From contig NZ_SEMB01000003.1 in assembly GCF_004153225.1 (NCBI RefSeq), positions 68,806 to 132,805 of the forward strand: a stretch of 64,000 bases of DNA, read 5' to 3'. This document shows positions 46,350 to 54,596 of the stretch, piece after piece. The notes beneath the pieces are model-generated. The model did no database searches, was not told the DNA's origin, and worked only from the letters and a program-made list of their open reading frames with translations. Origin of the DNA: Sporolactobacillus sp. THM7-7. Lineage in GTDB: Bacteria; Bacillota; Bacilli; Bacillales; Sporolactobacillaceae. Within the stretch, counting starts at the first letter, position 1. Every line of letters begins with the position of its first letter. The translations under genes and the position numbers were made by a program.

Positions 46350-46405
46350 CTCAACTCTGCTCTTCTCTACTCAGGCTTGTCTGTTCTCTATACTAAACTA
46401 GACTA
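46350..46405 (-). promoter_or_regulatory. TRAP-type binding site: eleven NAG triplets in the trpE(G) leader
   Basis: Read on the minus strand, the leader contains UAG-uc-UAG-uu-UAG-ua-UAG, then CAG and AAG, then GAG-ua-GAG-aa-GAG-ca-GAG-uu-GAG. That makes four UAG and five GAG triplets at exact 2-nt spacing within each block, plus two weaker triplets: eleven in all, the number of subunits in the TRAP ring. Gaps between blocks are 4, 2 and 3 nt. In Bacillus such sites bind tryptophan-loaded TRAP (MtrB) and shut down trp expression. The array begins almost at the predicted transcription start. Confidence 0.85.
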
Positions 46406-46411
46406 TTTTTA

Positions 46412-46440
46412 ATGATACATGGGTTAAGATGATAATTCAA
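46412..46440 (-). promoter_or_regulatory. Promoter of trpE(G)
   Basis: On the minus strand TTGAAT (complement of 46435-46440) and TATCAT (complement of 46412-46417) are spaced by 17 bp. The expected start is near 46405, at the first UAG of the TRAP-like array. Confidence 0.75.
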
Positions 46441-46497
46441 TAATAAGAAATGATATTTTCACCAACTCAGATCCGAGAAATTTCGCTGCCGCTTTGT

Positions 46498-46559
46498 CGA
46501 ACAACGAGTGTCGGATGTCGGCGATTTCCTGGGAAATATCCGATATATCTCGTTGGACA
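46498..46559. repeat. Imperfect long inverted repeat upstream of the AbrB-family gene
   Basis: CAACGAG and CTCGTTG flank a near-palindrome whose core is ATTTCCTGGGAAAT, giving a hairpin of about 60 nt with internal loops. No T run follows, so it is not a typical terminator. On the minus strand the same bases read as heptad-like peptides (RDISDIS, QEIADIR), recalling the arrays at 4920 and 55736. Confidence 0.5.
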
Positions 46560-46674
46560 CATAAAAGTATATAGACGGTCAACATATTTTACCTACGGAT
46601 GAAAAGCGGTTATCCTGATTGTAGGAAAAAATCAGATCCCGGCTGACGGAGAGCCGAAGGAAAGAAGGAAACAT

Positions 46675-47805
46675 ATGAAATGGAACTCATTCAGGTTAGG
46701 CATTCATAACCTGGCATTTATTTCAATCAGCGGACTGGGCGGATTTTTGCTGTCCCTGACCGGCCTCTCGATTGGATGGATGGTCGGGACACTGATTTCG
46801 GCGGGGGCGCTTTCACTCTGGCGGCCGAAACGGATTGCTCTTCTGCAACGTAAAAATGGTATTGAAAGCTATTGGCTGAAAATCGGCCAGCTGATGCTCG
46901 GGATTCAGCTCGGGCAGCAAATCAATCTGACCGTTTTCCGGATTTTTGGTCAAAACTGGGTGACCATGACAGGGATGATACTGGCTTCCATTGTGATTGC
47001 GCTGATCACCGGATTGATGCTTTTCCGTTTCAGTAAAACCGATTTGGTTACAAGTCTGTACGGGACAACACCGGGCGGCCTGTCCTCTATGATCGGAATT
47101 GCCGCCGATGTCGGAGCGAATACCGCGGTGGTTGGGATCATCCAGACGATGAGGGTCATTCTCGTTGTCAGCACGCTTCCCCTGGCTGTTTCGCTCTGGG
47201 GCGGAGAGGGCGGAGGAGAAACGGTCTCGGAATTGGCGCCGCCGCTGACACAATCGAGTTGTGCCGGGCTGTTGGCCGTTTCAGCTATGGCTCTTTTCGG
47301 CTGCTTTATCAGTAAAGCGGCCCGCCTGCCGGCACCGTGGCTGATTGGCAGTATGATGGGGGTTGGCGCCGCACAGGTTCTGAGCGATCTGGCGTTCGGA
47401 CATGATTTGGCCGTCTGGTGGCCGAACGGACTGATTATTATCGCTCAATTGATGATCGGGGCGAGCGTCGGATCGAAACTAAATCGAGCGATGTTTGCCG
47501 GCTTGGCCCGGGCGGCTGTGATCGGCGTTCTCGGCTCGCTTGGTCTGATGGCGGCGATGGTTGTCTGCTCTCTGGTCGTCTCTCGTCTGACGAGAATCAA
47601 TGCAGTGACATCGATTCTCGCTTTTTCACCTGGCGGGATTGCGGAGATGGCGGCGACGTCAGTTGTTCTGCACGCGGATTCTACTTTTGTCGTTGCCGTT
47701 CAAGTCCTGCGCGTTCTGGCAATCTGCCTTTTTCTTCCACCGTTTTTCCGTCTGATGGGCAAACTCGCGGCGGACAAAAAAACGAGCGCTTCTCGTGCCG
47801 GTTAG
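46675..47805 (+). CDS. AbrB-family membrane protein (PF05145 type)
   Basis: A 376-aa polytopic membrane protein with two homologous halves, each carrying the family motif: GWMVGTLISAG near residue 34 and APWLIGSMMGVG near 222. It belongs to the AbrB-duplication family, often mislabelled ammonia monooxygenase; some members influence transport or regulation, but no clear function is established. It is unrelated to the transition-state regulator AbrB. Start ATG 46675 after GAAAGAAGG. It ends 3 nt from the end of the convergent ketosynthase gene, with no terminator between. Confidence 0.75.
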   Translation: MKWNSFRLGIHNLAFISISGLGGFLLSLTGLSIGWMVGTLISAGALSLWRPKRIALLQRKNGIESYWLKIGQLMLGIQLGQQINLTVFRIFGQNWVTMTGMILASIVIALITGLMLFRFSKTDLVTSLYGTTPGGLSSMIGIAADVGANTAVVGIIQTMRVILVVSTLPLAVSLWGGEGGGETVSELAPPLTQSSCAGLLAVSAMALFGCFISKAARLPAPWLIGSMMGVGAAQVLSDLAFGHDLAVWWPNGLIIIAQLMIGASVGSKLNRAMFAGLARAAVIGVLGSLGLMAAMVVCSLVVSRLTRINAVTSILAFSPGGIAEMAATSVVLHADSTFVVAVQVLRVLAICLFLPPFFRLMGKLAADKKTSASRAG

Positions 47806-47808
47806 GCG

Positions 47809-49068
47809 TCAGTGGCCTTCTCTTTTCCAGATGAGGACGCCGTTCTGACCGCCGAAACCAAAAGAATTGCTCAAAGCATAGTTAATGGTTTCCCGACGGC
47901 TTTGATTCGGCACAATGTCCGGGGGAGCGGCGGGATCTTTGCTGTCGCAGTTAATGGTCGGGGGCAGCATCCCTGTTTCTATGGCTTTAATACAGGCAAT
48001 GCTTTCAATGGCCCCTGCGGCGCCGAGCAGGTGACCGATCGCGCCTTTAATCGAACTGACGGGCAGCTGATTCAGGGTGTCGCCGAAAACATGCCGGAGC
48101 GCCTGGGATTCGGCGGCGTCGCCGGCTTTAGTCGAGGTTGCATGCGCGTTGACATAATCGATTTGTCCGGGACCGATACCGGCCTGACGGAGTGCCCTTC
48201 TCATGGCCAGGCCAGCTTCTCGCCCAGATGGATCGGGGGAGGTTTCATGATATGCATCGCTGGACGTCCCGTAACCGGCAAACTCCGCATAGATACGCGC
48301 ACCTCGCTGAACGGCGTGTTCATACGTTTCAAGAACCAGAATGGCCGCCCCTTCACCCATAACCATTCCGGAACGCCCGCTATCGAACGGGCGGGACCAG
48401 CCTTCCGGCTCCCCGGGGCCTTTTGCCGCGAGTGCACCGGCAGAGTTCAGGCCCGCTAAAATGGCCGGGCTGAACAGGCATTCCGCCCCGCCGGCAAGGA
48501 CCATATCGGCTTCTCCGAGTCGGAGCCAGTAGCTGGCTTCGCCGATCGCATTGGCCGATGAAGCGCAGGCGGTCGAGTAGGTCAGTACGGGTCCGTGAAT
48601 ATTCCACTGTCTGGCCATGTTCGCGCCGGCCGCATTTGGGATCGATTTCGGAACGAGCCTTGGCCCAACATGCTGGGCACCGGTCGCCAGTCTCCGGCCG
48701 CCGGACTCCAGTGTCTGAACCCCTCCGAAAGCACAGCCCATAGCCACACCGATTCGGTCGCTTCCGTAACTTGCCTTTAATGATTCTTCGTTTTCCCATC
48801 CTGCATCGCGCAAGGCTTCACCGGTTGCGGCAAGAGCCATCTGGCTAAAGCGATCGATTTTTCGCGCCTGTTTGCGGTCCATAAACTCATTTGCGTTAAA
48901 AGAAACCGCTTCCGCGGCTACAGGAGCCCATTTGCGCAGTTCCTCATCGCCCGTCTCCCGAACCGCCGATTTTCCGGACACAATCCCGTCCCAAAAGACC
49001 GGCACCCCTTGTCCGAAAGGCGTGACAGCACCCATTCCCGTTACAACAATGCGCATCTTTTCCGTCAC
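47809..49068 (-). CDS. 3-oxoacyl-ACP synthase II-like (FabF family)
   Basis: A 419-aa condensing enzyme extending acyl-ACP with malonyl-ACP. The catalytic triad is Cys168 (STACASSA), His309 (NAHATST) and His345 (IGHLLGAAG). GTG 49068 follows GAGGTGA; ATG 49056 is possible. It is divergent from the FabL-like reductase and ACP genes. The separate location from a fabH-fabF pair and the company of a dedicated ACP and ligase suggest a specialised pathway rather than the housekeeping FabF, though the latter cannot be excluded. Confidence 0.85.
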   Translation of the reverse strand: MTEKMRIVVTGMGAVTPFGQGVPVFWDGIVSGKSAVRETGDEELRKWAPVAAEAVSFNANEFMDRKQARKIDRFSQMALAATGEALRDAGWENEESLKASYGSDRIGVAMGCAFGGVQTLESGGRRLATGAQHVGPRLVPKSIPNAAGANMARQWNIHGPVLTYSTACASSANAIGEASYWLRLGEADMVLAGGAECLFSPAILAGLNSAGALAAKGPGEPEGWSRPFDSGRSGMVMGEGAAILVLETYEHAVQRGARIYAEFAGYGTSSDAYHETSPDPSGREAGLAMRRALRQAGIGPGQIDYVNAHATSTKAGDAAESQALRHVFGDTLNQLPVSSIKGAIGHLLGAAGAIESIACIKAIETGMLPPTINCDSKDPAAPPDIVPNQSRRETINYALSNSFGFGGQNGVLIWKREGH

Positions 49069-49442
49069 AGTTACTCACCTCAAAAAAATCGATAAACTTA
49101 TATTGCAGAGTCTGTTCGAGCAGCCGAAGCGGCAAGGCCCGGCAGTCGTTTCCATATTCACGCTGCAGGTCTGGTCAGCTCACGGTGCTCTTCCCAACTC
49201 TTTTCCTCTTCCTTTTTATCATCAGATTCTACAAATAAGTTGAATGTTAAAATGAATTTTGCGAAAATGTGTAATGATAAAGAAATACATTTTAGTGTCA
49301 TATTATCATATTTTTTTCTTTCCTGCGATGCATCGGACTCTTTCCGGCCTTTTGGATTCCTCCCGGGGATGGGGATTGGAACATACGTCGTTAGAAAACG
49401 ATGCCGTATTTTTCTCTCGCGAGGCACAAGGAAGGTGAACAC
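49069..49442. other. Divergent region ketosynthase / FabL-like reductase
   Basis: A 374-bp region with no open frame I can support. The middle (49240-49320) is AT-rich and should hold the two promoters. I found no convincing -35/-10 pair and no FapR operator. Confidence 0.5.
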
Positions 49443-50198
49443 ATGCGATATAAAGGGAAAACGGTGTGCATTACGGGAAGCTCCAGGGGAATCGGGAGGC
49501 AGCTTGCGATCCGATTCGCCAAAGAAGGGGCAGATATCGTGATCCACTATGTCCGAAACGGAGATGCGGCGCGCGAGGTTTCCGGTGAGATTGAACGTCT
49601 GGGACGCCGTACGCTGCTTGTTCGGGCAAATATGGCGGATGAGAGCAGGATCTTGTCCATGTTTGAAAAGATTAAAGAGACGTTTGGAAAAGTGGACGTT
49701 TTTATCCACTGTGCCGCTTCCGGACGCAACCGTTCTGCTGTCGAGCTGGACGCTAAAGGGTGGAACTGGACAATGGACGTTAATACGCGCGCTTTTCTGC
49801 TCGGCGTCCAGCAGGCTGCGAAGCTGATGCCGGATAAAGGCGGCGCCGTTCTCGCCCTGTCGTCTTTCGGATCCGATCATGTGTTTCCGTATTACACATC
49901 GGTCGGGGCAAGCAAGGCGGCGCTTGAATCACTCGTCCGCTATTTTGCCGTTGAGCTTGCCAGCCGGAAAATCAATGTAAATGCGATTTCGGCCGGAATG
50001 GTGAAGACGGACGCTCTGAACCATTTTCCCGAGATGGAGCAGACGATGAAAAAAGTGGAGGCAAAGATCCCTTATAGCCGGATGGTCGTTCCGGATGATA
50101 TCGCGAATCTCGCTCTTTTTCTCTGTTCGGGAGAGGCTGAGATGATTCGCGGCCAGGTGATCCGTATAGATGGCGGCATCACATTGCCTCTCGTCTGA
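49443..50198 (+). CDS. Enoyl-ACP reductase FabL-like short-chain dehydrogenase
   Basis: A 251-aa SDR. TGSSRGIG at 11-18 binds NADPH, and the catalytic pair is Tyr151 and Lys158 in YTSVGASK, the Y-x6-K spacing specific to enoyl reductases (FabG uses Y-x3-K). CAASG and DALNHFP follow B. subtilis FabL. It would reduce a trans-2-enoyl-ACP double bond. ATG 49443 has GAAGGTGA upstream; 14 earlier codons are unsupported. The ACP gene follows after 144 nt. Confidence 0.85.
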   Translation: MRYKGKTVCITGSSRGIGRQLAIRFAKEGADIVIHYVRNGDAAREVSGEIERLGRRTLLVRANMADESRILSMFEKIKETFGKVDVFIHCAASGRNRSAVELDAKGWNWTMDVNTRAFLLGVQQAAKLMPDKGGAVLALSSFGSDHVFPYYTSVGASKAALESLVRYFAVELASRKINVNAISAGMVKTDALNHFPEMEQTMKKVEAKIPYSRMVVPDDIANLALFLCSGEAEMIRGQVIRIDGGITLPLV

Positions 50199-50342
50199 AA
50201 GCTCTGACGAAGTAGAGATCCGGCGGCTATTTTTTCCGGACTTTTCGAACATCCTCTGGAGAGCAGTTTTTACTTATTTCTGTGCCCTTAAGGGTTAAGT
50301 TTTCCGATATTTGGTTTATACTTACTTTTGGAGATGAGGTTA

Positions 50343-50597
50343 ATGGAAAAAAGTCTAACTAAGGAAAAAATTACCGAAAAAGTAAAAGAAGTTGTAGCCA
50401 CACAGTTACAGGTAGAACAGGAAAAAATAAAAAATGACAGTCTGTTTGTCGATGATCTTGGGGCGGATTCGCTTGATTTGACTGAGCTTGCCATCGCTTT
50501 TGAAGACGCATTCGATCTTGAAATCCCCGAATCTGATTTTGGACAGTTGTCAACGGTGGCAGGCGTCGTCGACTATCTCTCTGAAAGAATGAAATAA
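50343..50597 (+). CDS. Acyl carrier protein
   Basis: An 84-aa four-helix ACP with the 4'-phosphopantetheine attachment Ser43 in GADSLDLTE. It is acidic in the C-terminal half, as usual, but has an unusually lysine-rich N-terminus (MEKSLTKEKITEKVKE). ATG 50343 follows GATGAGG; ATG 50334 or TTG 50328 are less likely. Housekeeping acpP normally sits in the plsX-fab-acpP cluster, so this is probably a dedicated second carrier serving the neighbouring ligase and dehydrogenase. Confidence 0.9.
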   Translation: MEKSLTKEKITEKVKEVVATQLQVEQEKIKNDSLFVDDLGADSLDLTELAIAFEDAFDLEIPESDFGQLSTVAGVVDYLSERMK

Positions 50598-50805
50598 ACA
50601 AAGCACACAGTCTTAGTGTGAGAAAGGAGAAACGATCTGCTCTAAATTAAGACAGCTTATACAAATGGTCTTCTCTGGCCGGATTCATTATATTCGGACT
50701 TGCGGCAAGCGCTCGGCAATCCCGGCGTTAAAGTCTCCTCAGGAGCGCAAAAAAACTTTCAAAAGAGAGACACTTGTATATGTTTTTAGCAGGCAGATTC
50801 GGCAA

Positions 50806-52476
50806 ATGTTTGATTTCAAAGGTAGAATCTTAACCGAAGAAAGAGCTAAAGCGTATCTGGAAAAAGGGATCTGGGAAAATGAATCGTTCATCGATGTGAT
50901 GAAACGTAATGTGAACAGAAGCCCGGAATTGCTCCACAAGGACGAGCGCCGGAGCATCAGTTACCGACAACTTTGGAAAGAAATTGAAGCTGCGGCGGCC
51001 GGATTCTATAAAATGGGCATCCGCAGGGGAGATAAAGTTGCGCTGCAGATGCCGAACACTCTGGACTATGTCATTTCGATTTTCGCCGCTTCTCGGATCG
51101 GCGCAGCGAGCGTTCTGCTTCAGGTCGATCTTGGCAGGCAGGCGCTGATTGACAGTCTGAAACAGTCTGAGGCTAAAGTGTGGGTGACGGTTGACAGCTA
51201 CCGCGGCCAGCCGCTCTGGAAAAACGCGCTGGAAATTCGGAAGTCTCTGCCGGATTTGAAAGAAGTCGTTGTTCAAGGCGACGTCTCCCGCGTTCCGGAT
51301 GATGTTCCAACCTTCCCCGCTCTGCGGGACAGCGGCGAAAAGCTGCCGGAAGATGTGATCCGGGCGAATGCGCCGGGGCCGCTTGACGCCTTTTTAATCG
51401 TCTTTACTTCCGGGACAACCGGCTCGCCGAAGGGTGTGGTCCATTACCATGCCAATTATCTGTGGGCAGCCCGGGCCTATGCGAAAAACTTCGGATATGA
51501 GCAGGGCGACGCCGTTCTGGACGTCGCTCCGATCGCCCATCAGACGGGCATGCTTGCCGGTGTCATGATGACTATTGTTACCGGTGGACGGCTCATCCTT
51601 CTGGACCGTTTCTCGGCAAAGCGCGTACTGGACTGGACGGCCCGCGAAAAACCGGCATTCATTATCGGTGCGCCTCCTCATGTGACACATATCACCAATT
51701 ACCCGCATTTGGCCGAGGCCGATACGTCCAGCGTACGGGTGTTTATTTATGCAGGCGCCCCGGTGCCGAGTGCGATCCTGCAGCGCCTTCAGGAGACGAG
51801 CGGCATTCATGTCGGCTGCCTCTTTGGCTGGACGGAAGGGTTTGTCGCGACGCTGACCCGCCCGGATGATCCAGTAGAGGCGGTCAGCAATACGGTCGGC
51901 TTCGCGGTTCCCGGAGAGGAAATCAAGCTGGTTGATGAAGACGGCAATTCCGTACCTCAGGGAGAAGTCGGCGAAATGTGGTCGCGCGGCCCGAATTTCT
52001 GTGCCGGCTACTATGAACGTCCGGAAGCAGCCGCAAAGCAATGGGATGAGAATGCCTGGTTCCACTCCGGCGATCTCCTGCGCCAGGACGAAGACGGCCG
52101 ATTCCACTTTATCGCCCGGGCTGACGACATCATCAATCGCGGCGGAACGAAAGTCGATCCGAAAAGCGTAGAAGATGTGCTCGGAGGGTTCCCGGGAGTG
52201 GATGAGGTCAACGTTGTCGGCGCGCCTCACCCGACTTTAGGTTCTCAAACCGTAGCCTGCGTTGTGCTTCAGGGAGGACAGCAGCGGTTTTCGCTTGCCG
52301 AGCTCAGGGACTATTTAGGCGAACATGGTTTAGCCAAGTTCCAGTTCCCGGACCGACTTGAGTTCTTTAACAATCTCCCGAAAACTCATTCAGGGAAAAT
52401 CAAGAAAAAAGATCTGAGAAAATGGGTGCTGCAACGAATCGAAGAGGAGAAGTCGGTTAATACCGGAAAACATTAA
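50806..52476 (+). CDS. Acyl-AMP ligase (acyl-CoA/ACP synthetase family)
   Basis: An ANL-superfamily adenylating enzyme of about 556 aa. It has the phosphate-binding loop FTSGTTGSPKG, A5-like FGWTEGF, HSGDLL with GRADD-like ARADDIINRGG, and the catalytic Lys in THSGKIKKK. The APIAHQTG stretch recalls cyclohexanecarboxylate/aryl-CoA ligases. The frame is open from about 50617; ATG 50806 is the first start giving a normal N-terminus (MFDFKGRILT) but its ribosome binding site is weak. It may load a carboxylic acid onto CoA or onto the adjacent ACP. Confidence 0.82.
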   Translation: MFDFKGRILTEERAKAYLEKGIWENESFIDVMKRNVNRSPELLHKDERRSISYRQLWKEIEAAAAGFYKMGIRRGDKVALQMPNTLDYVISIFAASRIGAASVLLQVDLGRQALIDSLKQSEAKVWVTVDSYRGQPLWKNALEIRKSLPDLKEVVVQGDVSRVPDDVPTFPALRDSGEKLPEDVIRANAPGPLDAFLIVFTSGTTGSPKGVVHYHANYLWAARAYAKNFGYEQGDAVLDVAPIAHQTGMLAGVMMTIVTGGRLILLDRFSAKRVLDWTAREKPAFIIGAPPHVTHITNYPHLAEADTSSVRVFIYAGAPVPSAILQRLQETSGIHVGCLFGWTEGFVATLTRPDDPVEAVSNTVGFAVPGEEIKLVDEDGNSVPQGEVGEMWSRGPNFCAGYYERPEAAAKQWDENAWFHSGDLLRQDEDGRFHFIARADDIINRGGTKVDPKSVEDVLGGFPGVDEVNVVGAPHPTLGSQTVACVVLQGGQQRFSLAELRDYLGEHGLAKFQFPDRLEFFNNLPKTHSGKIKKKDLRKWVLQRIEEEKSVNTGKH

Positions 52477-52488
52477 TCGAGGTGAAGG

Positions 52489-53733
52489 ATGATGAGTCTA
52501 TTTGATGATCCGTGGTTCGCCTCCGGCGAGCTTGCAACGCTTTACGGCGAAGAAAAAGCCGGCCGGGCCAGAGCGATACGTGATCGCGCCAGGCAATTCT
52601 GCAAGGAAGAAGCCCCTAGCTGGGGTGAGCAAATCGAGCGGGACGGTAAAATTCCCGAAGCTTTGTGGCAGAGAATGACCGAGCTCGGTTTTCATAAATT
52701 GACGCTTCCCGAATGGGCGGGAGGAGAAGGGCTGCCGCTTGCCCTCTACTTTCCGATCCTTGAGGAAATCGCTCACGGTCACGGGGCGATACGCATGGTT
52801 TTCCATGCTTATAACAGCATCTGGAGAACGCTTGAGAAGGGATCTTCCGAGCAGCAAAAATACTGGTTCCCGAGACTTGTAAAAGAGGGGCGATCGGCAG
52901 CTTTCGCCCTGACCGAACCGGATTACGGCACGGGGATTGATCTGCACACGATGGCTTCGGAACAAGACGGCCATTTTGTCCTGAACGGGCGTAAACATTT
53001 AATTACTTTTGCGGAGGAATCTGCATTTATTACCGTGATTGCTAAAATGGAGGGGGCCGCGGGCCGCGGAGCGCTGACGGCCTTTCTCCTGACAAAAGAC
53101 CATCCGGGCCTCGAACTTGAAAATATGGCGCCGATGATGGGCGATATTGGCTGTACCCACGCGATTCTTACGTTCAAGGATTGTCGGGTAACCAAGGACG
53201 AAGTGATCGGGGGTGTCGGAAACGGTTATGACGTCGCGCTCCACGCCTTTCTTGACCAGAGCCGGGCGGGCATCGCTACGTCGATGGTCGGCCTGTCACA
53301 AGAGGCGCTGAATGCGGCACTCGAACAGGTACAGAACCGCAAAACGTTTGGAAAAGCCCTGGTCAGCCGTCAAGCGGTACAGATGAAATTGGCCGAGATG
53401 CAGATTGCCGTTCAAAGCGCGCGACTTCTCTGTATGGACGCGGCGAAGAAATATGATCAGGGTGAAGATATTTCCGTCGAAGCCTCGATGGCGAAGGCTC
53501 ATGCGATCAGCGCATCGCAAAGAGTCACCGACGATGCGCTGAACCTGTTCGGAGGGATTGGCTACAGCAAAACCAGTCCGGTCGAACGGCTTTACCGCGA
53601 TGCGCGTTCCCTCTGGTTTGAAGAAGGCACAAGCGACATGCAGAAAATGACTGTCGCCGAAGCCTTGATCACGCATGCGCGCCGGCAGAAAAGACGCGCA
53701 CGCCACCGAGCGCATTCAGGTGCCGGAGAATAA
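52489..53733 (+). CDS. Acyl-CoA (or acyl-ACP) dehydrogenase
   Basis: A 414-aa FAD-dependent acyl-CoA dehydrogenase introducing a 2,3-double bond. It has FALTEPDYGTGID (flavin/substrate region) and the FGGIGY motif. Glu in WFEEGTSDMQK occupies the medium-chain catalytic-base position. GAGGTGA precedes ATG 52489, and ATG 52492 is as good. It starts 12 nt after the ligase stop and ends before a terminator. Ligase-carrier-dehydrogenase triads of this sort act on carrier-bound acids in secondary metabolism (prolyl to pyrrolyl carrier, for instance); the substrate here is unknown. Confidence 0.85.
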   Translation: MMSLFDDPWFASGELATLYGEEKAGRARAIRDRARQFCKEEAPSWGEQIERDGKIPEALWQRMTELGFHKLTLPEWAGGEGLPLALYFPILEEIAHGHGAIRMVFHAYNSIWRTLEKGSSEQQKYWFPRLVKEGRSAAFALTEPDYGTGIDLHTMASEQDGHFVLNGRKHLITFAEESAFITVIAKMEGAAGRGALTAFLLTKDHPGLELENMAPMMGDIGCTHAILTFKDCRVTKDEVIGGVGNGYDVALHAFLDQSRAGIATSMVGLSQEALNAALEQVQNRKTFGKALVSRQAVQMKLAEMQIAVQSARLLCMDAAKKYDQGEDISVEASMAKAHAISASQRVTDDALNLFGGIGYSKTSPVERLYRDARSLWFEEGTSDMQKMTVAEALITHARRQKRRARHRAHSGAGE

Positions 53734-53767
53734 AAGCAGAACGACTCCAGAAATCATGAATAAAAAT

Positions 53768-53826
53768 AAAAAAACGTCTCTTTCGGTTGAGCGGCTCGAT
53801 CGTCCGATCGCAAGAGGCGTTTTTTT
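53768..53826 (+). terminator. Terminator after the acyl cluster
   Basis: AAAAAAACGTCTCTT and AAGAGGCGTTTTTTT pair with one mismatch around a GC-rich inner segment. Confidence 0.85.
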
Positions 53827-53871
53827 GTGAAAGAAAATTAGTGCCTGAGCGGCGGTTAGGAGAGATATATT

Positions 53872-54063
53872 TTGGAAAATCGGATTTGCGAACTGCGGCG
53901 GGCGAAGCATCTGTCTCAGGAAGAGCTCGCGAAGAAATGCTGTGTTTCGCGCCAGACAGTCAACGCAATTGAAAATAATAAATATGATCCGACGCTAAAG
54001 CTTGCTTTTCAGCTAGCGAAGGTGCTGGATACGACAGTAGACGAACTATTTCTCAGGAATTAA
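53872..54063 (+). CDS. Xre-family small helix-turn-helix regulator
   Basis: A 63-aa Cro/CI-type HTH protein consisting only of the DNA-binding domain ([17 protein letters not shown] at about residues 15-31). It resembles the stand-alone YvaO/YozG-type regulators of Bacillus. TTG 53872 lies seven bases after GGAGAG. Its 3' end overlaps the convergent hxlR-type gene by 4 nt. The target is unknown. Confidence 0.85.
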   Translation: MENRICELRRAKHLSQEELAKKCCVSRQTVNAIENNKYDPTLKLAFQLAKVLDTTVDELFLRN

Positions 54064-54455
54064 GTTTCTGTCGAAGAAGGATTATTTTTCGCAACCGTTC
54101 GTTCCCTGACCTGTTCGGCGTATTTTTCTCCCCACGTTTTCATTTGCCGAATAATCGGTTCCAGCGTCCGTCCGAATTCGGTCAAAGAATACTCGACTTT
54201 CGGAGGGATGACCCGGTAGACTTCCCGATGAACCACCCCGTCGCTTTCCAGTTCGCGCAGCTGGAGAGTCAGCATGCGCTGCGTGATACCTGGAATCAGG
54301 CGCCGGAATTCGTTGAAGCGCTTTTTCCCGCTGAGTAAATGATACAGGATCACCCCTTTCCATTTCCCGCCGATAATCGTTAAAGTCACTTCTACAGGAC
54401 AGGCTTCGTGCAGTTCCGGTGTGCAATGGCCGTAATTCAGATGACCTTGATCCAT
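54060..54455 (-). CDS. HxlR-family transcriptional regulator
   Basis: A 131-aa winged-helix protein of the HxlR family, with the conserved N-terminal Cys in [18 protein letters not shown] and the [19 protein letters not shown] recognition region. HxlR regulators such as YodB and HypR sense quinones or disulfide stress through this Cys. The gene is divergent from a quinone oxidoreductase-like gene, a common pairing. The ATG 54455 follows GAGGTG. A 16-bp tandem repeat just upstream is a likely operator. Confidence 0.9.
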   Translation of the reverse strand: MDQGHLNYGHCTPELHEACPVEVTLTIIGGKWKGVILYHLLSGKKRFNEFRRLIPGITQRMLTLQLRELESDGVVHREVYRVIPPKVEYSLTEFGRTLEPIIRQMKTWGEKYAEQVRERTVAKNNPSSTET

Positions 54456-54468
54456 TTTTTCACCTCAT

Positions 54469-54500
54469 TTTACAGTATAAAAAATTTACAGTATAAAAAA
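54469..54500. promoter_or_regulatory. Perfect 16-bp tandem repeat, likely HxlR operator
   Basis: TTTACAGTATAAAAAA occurs twice head to tail at 54469-54484 and 54485-54500, between the hxlR-type gene and the divergent oxidoreductase. Each copy contains the partial palindrome TACAGTATA. Confidence 0.65.
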
Positions 54501-54596
54501 TGTGCCTATACGACAATAATGTGCGTACTTACATGATACGTGATTATGACCTAAAATGTATACAGATTACTTGATTATATTGAAAGGATGATTTTG

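Noticed and set aside
46675-47805. Ammonia monooxygenase or AbrB transition-state regulator
   Set aside because: It is a polytopic membrane protein with the duplicated AbrB-family motif; both names are common mis-annotations.
49443-50198. 3-oxoacyl-ACP reductase FabG
   Set aside because: The catalytic spacing is Y-x6-K and the sequence follows FabL, not the Y-x3-K of FabG.
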